DNA of 18,590 bases from Shuttleworthia sp045545575. GTDB taxonomy: Bacteria; Bacillota; Clostridia; Lachnospirales; Lachnospiraceae. This document shows, piece by piece, positions 13,918 to 18,590 of this stretch. The stretch covers positions 1-18,590 of the forward strand of contig JAZQBE010000090.1 in NCBI GenBank assembly GCA_045545575.1. The letters are read 5' to 3'. The notes below the pieces were generated by a model. It was not told where the DNA came from, searched no databases, and saw only the letters and a program-made list of their open reading frames with translations. Made by a program: the position numbers and the translations under genes. Numbering within the stretch: position 1 is the stretch's first letter; each line of letters starts with the position of its first letter.

Positions 13918-15108
13918 TTAAGTAGAATATTCCGCCCGGTATTCGCCGGGGGTTTTATTCGTGTATTCCTTGAAAACCGAGCAGAAGTAGCTCTGCGAGG
14001 GATAGCCGAGATGCATCGCGACGTCCGTGACGCTGCTGTTCGGCATTTCCAGCAGCAGCTTGGCTTCTTCCACCTTGCATTCGTTGACGTAGGTGGATAC
14101 GGTTTTGCCCGTTTCCTTTTTAAAGTGCGCGCAGAGATAGGACGTGTTGTAGCCGAGCTCTTTGGCGAGGATGGACGGGGTCACTTTTTCGTGAATGTGA
14201 CCGAAGATATAGCGCTGGATGCGCCGGACGAGGGCGTCATCCGACGAAATCCTGCGGACCCGCGCCACTTCCCGGGCGAAATCGAGGTAGGCCTGCGGAA
14301 ACAGGGAAGAGTACTCCGACGGCGTGCGGCTGGCGGTCAGTTTATCCAGGTAATGGGCGAGAATGCCGTAAGACAGGTCGTAATCCACACCGGCGGAAAC
14401 GGCCACCCGGGAGCCGACGGTGAGCGCGGTGACGATATAGTGCTTGTGCAGCGGATTGGGCGCGATGTCGGGATAGCCGGTAAAACCGGAAAAGTCCCGC
14501 AGCATTTCTTCGAAGGGCTGTGTGCGGCCGTGCCGGATGTAGGCGAGCAGCCGCTGTTCGAGGTCGTAATCCGCACGGCCGTGCGATTCGGTTTCCGGAA
14601 GCGGCCGGGGCGGGAAGGGCGCGGTCCAGTGCCGCCGGATCTGCGTGACGTCCGCGTCCGGATCTGTGTTGAGTTCCAGCAGGTGAGTGTACAGATGAAC
14701 GGCGGCGACGAAGGCTTCTTCGGTGATCACGCCGCATTCCTGAAAATAGGAGACCAGCGTGTTCAGATCGGACGCGGAGCGGCCCAGAAAGGACAGCAGC
14801 TTTAACGCGGCCGTGCGGGTGCACTCATAGGGGAGGACCGGCCCAAAAAAGATGTCCGGCGAGCCGTCGCCCTGGTGAATGCCGCCGAAGAGCAGACCCT
14901 GGTCAAAAACAGAGTACCACAGGAGGGGCAGGTCGGCGGGCAGGTCGGCCTGCAGCATCATCGGGAAGTTCAGGTCGCTGGTTTTGCCGGCGTAGCGCTT
15001 GACGATGGCGTTTCCGCTGAACAGCGTGACGGGAATGCCGGTGGCCTGGCGGAACAGGCGGATGCGGGTTTCGTTTAATTCAATGGTCAGGACGGGCTGT
15101 GTCTGCAT
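13918..15108 (-). CDS. AraC-family transcriptional regulator (AraC2), divergent from SBP3
   Basis: Predicted 396 aa. ATG 15108 follows AAGGAG at seven bases; the frame extending to 15174 overlaps the promoter and lacks a site. The C-terminal double helix-turn-helix (SILAKELGYNTSYLCAHFKK and VTDVAMHLGYPSQSYFCSVFKEYTNKTPGEYR) is AraC/XylS type. The N-terminal domain (FRQATGIPVTLF, KTSDLNFPMMLQADLPADLP, LLFGGI, YFQECGVI) matches AraC1 block by block, as does the middle VSAGVDYDLSYGI. It is thus a paralogue with the same unrecognised sensor domain. It is divergent from SBP3 across 198 bp and probably its activator (inference). A terminator lies after it. Confidence 0.9.
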   Translation of the reverse strand: MQTQPVLTIELNETRIRLFRQATGIPVTLFSGNAIVKRYAGKTSDLNFPMMLQADLPADLPLLWYSVFDQGLLFGGIHQGDGSPDIFFGPVLPYECTRTAALKLLSFLGRSASDLNTLVSYFQECGVITEEAFVAAVHLYTHLLELNTDPDADVTQIRRHWTAPFPPRPLPETESHGRADYDLEQRLLAYIRHGRTQPFEEMLRDFSGFTGYPDIAPNPLHKHYIVTALTVGSRVAVSAGVDYDLSYGILAHYLDKLTASRTPSEYSSLFPQAYLDFAREVARVRRISSDDALVRRIQRYIFGHIHEKVTPSILAKELGYNTSYLCAHFKKETGKTVSTYVNECKVEEAKLLLEMPNSSVTDVAMHLGYPSQSYFCSVFKEYTNKTPGEYRAEYST

Positions 15109-15162
15109 GGCCGATCTCCTTGCGTTCCGAGGTTTTTTCAATATCAGAACAAATATATGATA

Positions 15163-15191
15163 ATTATACAACATTTAACGGTATCTGAAAA
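15163..15191 (-). promoter_or_regulatory. Promoter of AraC2
   Basis: On the minus strand TTTTCA (complement of 15186-15191), a 17-bp spacer and consensus TATAAT (complement of 15163-15168). This lies upstream of the chosen AraC2 start and covers the alternative start at 15174, supporting ATG 15108. Confidence 0.6.
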
Positions 15192-15251
15192 GCCGTTTTT
15201 CATTATGATGGAGTCAAAGCCGTAAGGAACAGACCTTGCGGAAGGGTAAGA

Positions 15252-15284
15252 GCCGCAGGAACGTACAATGAGGATGCCTGCGGC
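15252..15284 (+). promoter_or_regulatory. Inverted repeat in the SBP3 leader
   Basis: GCCGCAGG (15252-15259) and CCTGCGGC (15277-15284) are perfect 8-base arms around 17 bases, ending ten bases before GAAGGAGGG. A weak TATGAT at 15204-15209 may be the SBP3 -10. An alternative partner, CCTTGCGG at 15234-15241, could compete for GCCGCAGG, so mutually exclusive folds are conceivable. The regulatory role is speculative. Confidence 0.4.
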
Positions 15285-15306
15285 ACAATGATCGAAGGAG
15301 GGATAT

Positions 15307-17199
15307 ATGGCAAACAAGAAAATGCAGAAGCTGCTGGCGACGGGTCTGGCAGCACTGACCGCGGCTTCCCTGCTGCTGGCGGGCTGCGGCGGATCGGGCA
15401 ATTCCGGCAGCGACGCTCCGGCGCCGGCGCCGGCGGCGGCGACAGATGACGCGGCTGCAACGGACGACGCGGCTGCGACGGACGACACCGCGGCGGCGGA
15501 TGACACCGCGTCCACGGAAGCGGTACCGGATTCCATCGGCAAAGCCGGCGGAAGCACGACGTTTAAGTACATGATCCAGATGCCGGAACCGGATTATCCG
15601 ATCTCCACCTGGGACGAGGATCCGGCCCTGCAGCAGTGGCTGGCCGACTGCGGCGAAGACATCAGCTTTGAGTGGGAAGAAACCCCGGTTTCCGCGGACA
15701 ACGACTACTACAACACGCTGCTGGCGACCGGCGAGTATCCGGACCTGATGAGCCCGACGCTGTTCTCCTACAACGCGGCGCAGCTGTTTGATCAGGGCGT
15801 GGCGTTAGAGCTGACCGACATGGTCGAGAAGTACATGCCCAACTACATGAAGTGGGTGGAAGCGCATCCCGAATACCGTGCCCAGATCTATCAGGACATT
15901 AACGGCAAGGAGCGCATCGTCAACCTTCGCGCCGTCAGCGAGGTTGCCGAGCCCTGGTCTTCCTACATGTACCGCCGCGACTGGATCTTAAAGTACGGCA
16001 AGAATCCGGAAACCGGCAAGGCCTTTACCGGCGGCTGGAATGACGACAAGACCGAGTGGACCGACGATATCGTATTCCCGAGCGGCGAGACCTATCCGAA
16101 GTACATCTCCGACTGGGAGTGGATGCTTCCGATCTTTGCGGAGGCCATTGAGGACCAGAACATCGAGGACGGCTGCCCGCTGACGCTGATGTATCGCGGC
16201 TACTACAGCGGCACGAACCATCTTCTGACCGGCTTCGGCGGAACGTACGGCGGCTGGTATGCCGATCGCGACAACGAGATCAAGTACGGCTGGACGGACG
16301 ACAGCGACGCGACCCGCGCCTATGTCGAGTGCATGCATCACTGGTACGAAGAAGGCTGGATCGACCAGTCCTTCGACGAGCGCACAAGCGATTCCGTTTT
16401 CTTCATGGTGAACCAGGCCGCGGTGTTCTCCGGCAAGGTCGGCTGCATGGTCGGTCTGCTGGAATCCCAGCTGGGCAACATGATGAACAACGGCAGCAGC
16501 GAGCTGCTGGAGGATGTGAACTACGTGGCGGCTCCGCAGCCGATCAACGATGTCTACGGTCCGGCTTCCGCGCAGAACGTGGATCCCTGGCGCTACTATG
16601 AGGCCGGTTCCCTTCTCGGCGGCGAGCTGGTGATCACGGACAAGGCGGCTGACAAGGATATCGCGGCTCTGCTGCGCGCCATGGACTATGTGTACGGCGA
16701 CGGCGCCTACCTGACCAACATCGGCGTGACCGACGAGGATCAGGCGAAGAATCAGTACCCGGTGCTGACCGAGCTCGGCTATGACGGCTGCTGCTCTGTA
16801 TCGACCAACGAAGACGGCGAAACGATCTATGTGCAAAACCGTCAGGTCATCACGGACAACGTGGGCGTGGCCCTGTCCCTGAACCGCTTCAACATCGGCT
16901 ACAACCCGAACGCCCACATCGACAAGCAGAATCCGGAGAACCTGGTGGAAGGCATGAAGATGGCCGCGCTGTATCCGGGCGGCGGCGACATCACCTACCT
17001 GACCAATGTGCTTCCCACGGAGCAGGCGGACGCGATGAGCGCGCTCGGCACGGCTGCTGCCAACATCCTTGACGTATCCATTCCGGACTTCATCACCGGC
17101 CGCGTCGAGCTCAACGACGACAACTGGGATGCCTTCCAGCAGAGCCTGCTCGATCAGGGCGTCGAGGAAGTCAAGGGCTACATCAAGGCGCTGCAGTAA
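15307..17199 (+). CDS. Extracellular solute-binding lipoprotein (SBP3), ABC sugar type
   Basis: Predicted 630 aa. ATG 15307 follows GAAGGAGGGATAT. The signal peptide ends in the lipobox LLLAGC with Cys27. A low-complexity Ala/Thr/Asp linker follows, built from an 18-bp repeat (15439-15510). The binding domain has YRRDWILKYGKNPETGKAF (from about 222), DIVFPSGETYP, ISDWEWM, SFDERTSDSVFFM, SGKVG and a C-terminal SIPDFITGRVELNDDNWDAFQQS, nearly matching SBP2. Its role is presumed oligosaccharide capture at the cell surface for an ABC importer encoded elsewhere. AraC2 is its divergent neighbour, and a GH2 glycosidase gene lies downstream beyond hairpins, which hints at a galactoside or glucuronide ligand without proving it. 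Confidence 0.9.
   Translation: MANKKMQKLLATGLAALTAASLLLAGCGGSGNSGSDAPAPAPAAATDDAAATDDAAATDDTAAADDTASTEAVPDSIGKAGGSTTFKYMIQMPEPDYPISTWDEDPALQQWLADCGEDISFEWEETPVSADNDYYNTLLATGEYPDLMSPTLFSYNAAQLFDQGVALELTDMVEKYMPNYMKWVEAHPEYRAQIYQDINGKERIVNLRAVSEVAEPWSSYMYRRDWILKYGKNPETGKAFTGGWNDDKTEWTDDIVFPSGETYPKYISDWEWMLPIFAEAIEDQNIEDGCPLTLMYRGYYSGTNHLLTGFGGTYGGWYADRDNEIKYGWTDDSDATRAYVECMHHWYEEGWIDQSFDERTSDSVFFMVNQAAVFSGKVGCMVGLLESQLGNMMNNGSSELLEDVNYVAAPQPINDVYGPASAQNVDPWRYYEAGSLLGGELVITDKAADKDIAALLRAMDYVYGDGAYLTNIGVTDEDQAKNQYPVLTELGYDGCCSVSTNEDGETIYVQNRQVITDNVGVALSLNRFNIGYNPNAHIDKQNPENLVEGMKMAALYPGGGDITYLTNVLPTEQADAMSALGTAAANILDVSIPDFITGRVELNDDNWDAFQQSLLDQGVEEVKGYIKALQ
15439..15510 (+). repeat. 18-bp tandem repeat encoding the SBP3 linker
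   Basis: Four consecutive 18-bp copies related to GCNACGGACGACGCGGCT encode ATDDAA-like hexapeptides just after the lipidated Cys. Copy-number changes would alter linker length in frame. Confidence 0.8.
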
Positions 17200-17229
17200 G
17201 TAAAGGAAAGAACTGAAAATCTAAGAATT

Positions 17230-17260
17230 GATATACGGCCGCGGAAAGCGGCCGCATATC
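17230..17260 (+). other. Conserved hairpin after SBP3
   Basis: GATATACGGCCGC-GGAAA-GCGGCCGCATATC forms a 13-bp stem with one A.C mismatch and is followed by CCCTCG. It is the counterpart of the hairpin at 13820-13850 after SBP2. No T-run follows, so it may be an RNA 3'-end stabiliser rather than a terminator. Confidence 0.65.
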
Positions 17261-17269
17261 CCTCGACAA

Positions 17270-17306
17270 ACGCGCCCCGTCAGGGTTGATCTCTGACGGG
17301 GCGCGT
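17270..17306 (+). terminator. Probable terminator of SBP3
   Basis: ACGCGCCCCGTCAG (17270-17283) pairs perfectly over 14 bp with CTGACGGGGCGCGT (17293-17306) around a nine-base loop. Only a weak T-rich tail (TCGTGT) follows. Its position matches the SBP2 terminator relative to the conserved hairpin. Confidence 0.65.
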
Positions 17307-17317
17307 TCGTGTAAAAA

Positions 17318-17346
17318 GTGGAACGGGTGCCTGACCCCTGTTCCAC
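17318..17346. repeat. REP-like palindrome with GGTGCCTGACCCC core
   Basis: GTGGAAC (17318-17324) and GTTCCAC (17340-17346) flank a core containing GGTGCCTGACCCC. I recall this core as a scattered intergenic repeat in several Firmicutes, but I cannot check that here. It lies between the SBP3 terminator and the GH2 gene. Confidence 0.5.
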
Positions 17347-17403
17347 CTGAGAAATCCGTCAGGAATCTTAGAATTCTGCTTTCATTTCACAAAAGGGCTG
17401 TGT

Positions 17404-17409
17404 TAGAAT
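17404..17409 (+). promoter_or_regulatory. Candidate -10 box of the GH2 gene
   Basis: TAGAAT lies 60 bp before the GH2 start. The best -35 (TTTCAT at 17380 or TTCATT at 17381) is weak. Low confidence; an independent promoter is expected because terminator-like hairpins separate the gene from SBP3. Confidence 0.35.
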
Positions 17410-17469
17410 CAGTTCAGACCAAACAGAAACGGGCGGCCGGTTTTCAGGTGCCGCGGAAAGGAGAAAAAC

Positions 17470-18590
17470 ATGCAGAAAATCAACCTGAACGAGGGATGGA
17501 ACTTCAGTGACAAGTCGCCGATGCTGCTTATGATGCTGATGAACGGCGGGAAGCTGACCGGTGAAACGGTAAATCTGCCGCACGATTTCATGATCGGAAG
17601 CGACGTGTATCCTGAAGCGCCGTCCGGCCCGGCCAGCGGATTCTACAGTGCCGGAAACGGCTATTACAGCAAGATGCTCGACATCCCGGCGGAATGGGAG
17701 GGCGAGCGCGTCTGGCTGCATTTCGACGGCGTCATGATGAATACGACCGTGGAAGTGAACGGATCGAAGGTGACGCTGCATCATTACGGCTACACGCCCT
17801 TTGCCGCGGACATCACGGATTTCGTGAATTACGGCGAGGCGAACCGCGTCGTGATTTCCGTGAACGCGAGCATGCAGCCGAACAGCCGCTGGTATTCCGG
17901 CGCGGGCCTGTTCCGGGGCGCCGAGCTGTGGCACGGACCGAAGCTGCATCTGTGCGCCGACGGCATCTTCGGCTATACCACGAAGATCGATGACGGAACG
18001 GCGTATCTGGCGCTGCAGGCCGAAATCGCCAACGAATCCTGCAAGACCCGCCTCGTGGAGGTGACCTTCTCCCTGAACGACGAGGACGGCACCGTCGTGC
18101 GGACGCAGCGCACGAAGATCCAGGTGAACGCCAACAGCACGTCTGTGGCCTACACCACGATGACAGTGGACAACGCCCGCCTCTGGAGCGCCGAGGATCC
18201 GCAGCTGTACGTGCTGTCCGCTTCCATTAAAGATACCGACGTGATGAAGACCCGCCCCATCCCGGTGGAAAAGAGCATGGAGGACGCGGACGGCGTGCTG
18301 TTCGGCATCCGCACCATCGACTGGGATGTCCGCCACGGCCTGCGCGTCAACGGCGAGACTGTGAAGCTGGCCGGCGGCTGCCTGCATCACGACAACGGCC
18401 TGCTGGGCGCGGTGACGGTCTACGACGCGGAAGCGCGCAAGGTGCGCAAACTGAAGGAAAACGGCTTCAACGCCGTCCGGACGACCCACAATCCGCCTTC
18501 TTCGGCATTTATCGAGGCCTGTGACCGCCTGGGCATGTATATTTTTGACGAGGCCTTCGACGCCTGGGGCATGGGCAAGCAGCCCGGTGA
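17470..18590 (+). CDS. Glycoside hydrolase family 2 (beta-galactosidase/glucuronidase type), 5' part
   Basis: ATG 17470 follows AAAGGAG at six bases, and the frame is open for 373 codons to the window edge. The N-terminal jelly-roll sugar-binding domain (about 5-165) shows NLPHDFMIG, WLHFDGVMMNTTVEVNG, YGYTPFAADIT and NSRWYSGAGLFRG. An immunoglobulin-like domain follows (about 170-280). The TIM-barrel then starts with VKLAGGCLHHDNGLLGA (298-314), NGFNAVRTTHNPPSSAF (331 on) and YIFDEAFDAWG (Glu361). The catalytic NE acid/base and the nucleophile lie beyond the window. No signal peptide is visible, so it is probably cytosolic. The exact activity (galactosidase, glucuronidase, other) cannot be settled from this part. 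Confidence 0.9.
   Translation, partial: MQKINLNEGWNFSDKSPMLLMMLMNGGKLTGETVNLPHDFMIGSDVYPEAPSGPASGFYSAGNGYYSKMLDIPAEWEGERVWLHFDGVMMNTTVEVNGSKVTLHHYGYTPFAADITDFVNYGEANRVVISVNASMQPNSRWYSGAGLFRGAELWHGPKLHLCADGIFGYTTKIDDGTAYLALQAEIANESCKTRLVEVTFSLNDEDGTVVRTQRTKIQVNANSTSVAYTTMTVDNARLWSAEDPQLYVLSASIKDTDVMKTRPIPVEKSMEDADGVLFGIRTIDWDVRHGLRVNGETVKLAGGCLHHDNGLLGAVTVYDAEARKVRKLKENGFNAVRTTHNPPSSAFIEACDRLGMYIFDEAFDAWGMGKQPG

Noticed and set aside
17368..18489. Minus-strand open frame across the GH2 gene
   Set aside because: The plus strand carries a clear GH2 domain order with a ribosome binding site. The minus frame is a compositional shadow.

Overview
The window looks like a chromosomal segment from a high-GC member of the Clostridia, probably a gut Lachnospiraceae or Oscillospirales-type organism. 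This is inferred from strong AGGAGG ribosome binding sites, sigma-A type promoters, large lipoprotein solute-binding proteins with AraC-type regulators, cytosolic glycosidases and paired HlyC/CorC proteins. No rRNA, tRNA or CRISPR array was seen. Species was not determined.

Layout, left to right. Positions 1-139 are the end of an insertion sequence, probably IS256 family, with the first 12 codons of its transposase. It abuts, and seems to have cut into, a tandem array of ~81-bp palindrome-bearing repeats (140-451). Next come two tandem, translationally coupled HlyC/CorC-type CBS-domain membrane proteins (minus strand, 499-3061), then a GH3 beta-N-acetylhexosaminidase-like enzyme (minus, 3180-4922). 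A large solute-binding lipoprotein (SBP1, 5157-7070) is divergent from the GH3 gene. Then follows a plus-strand group: a guanylate-kinase-like protein overlapping holB (DNA polymerase III delta prime), then a lone PTS EIIC-type membrane protein with a very strong terminator.

A second copy of the palindromic repeat array (10185-10490) lies between the convergent EIIC and AraC genes. The AraC gene's stop codon falls in the loop of the last palindrome. The right half of the window is a duplicated module: AraC regulator (minus) / SBP (plus), then AraC regulator (minus) / SBP (plus). The two regulators are paralogues, the two SBPs are close paralogues, and both SBP genes are followed by the same hairpin. 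The window ends inside a GH2 glycosidase gene.

Taken together, the accessory part suggests carbohydrate scavenging. Surface lipoproteins would bind oligosaccharides, AraC proteins would control them, and intracellular GH3 and GH2 enzymes would cleave the imported sugars. No ABC permease or ATPase gene is present, so the three SBPs would have to share a transporter encoded elsewhere. The least explained elements are the two palindromic repeat arrays, which share a distinctive architecture at two separate loci, and the conserved hairpins around the duplicated AraC/SBP modules.
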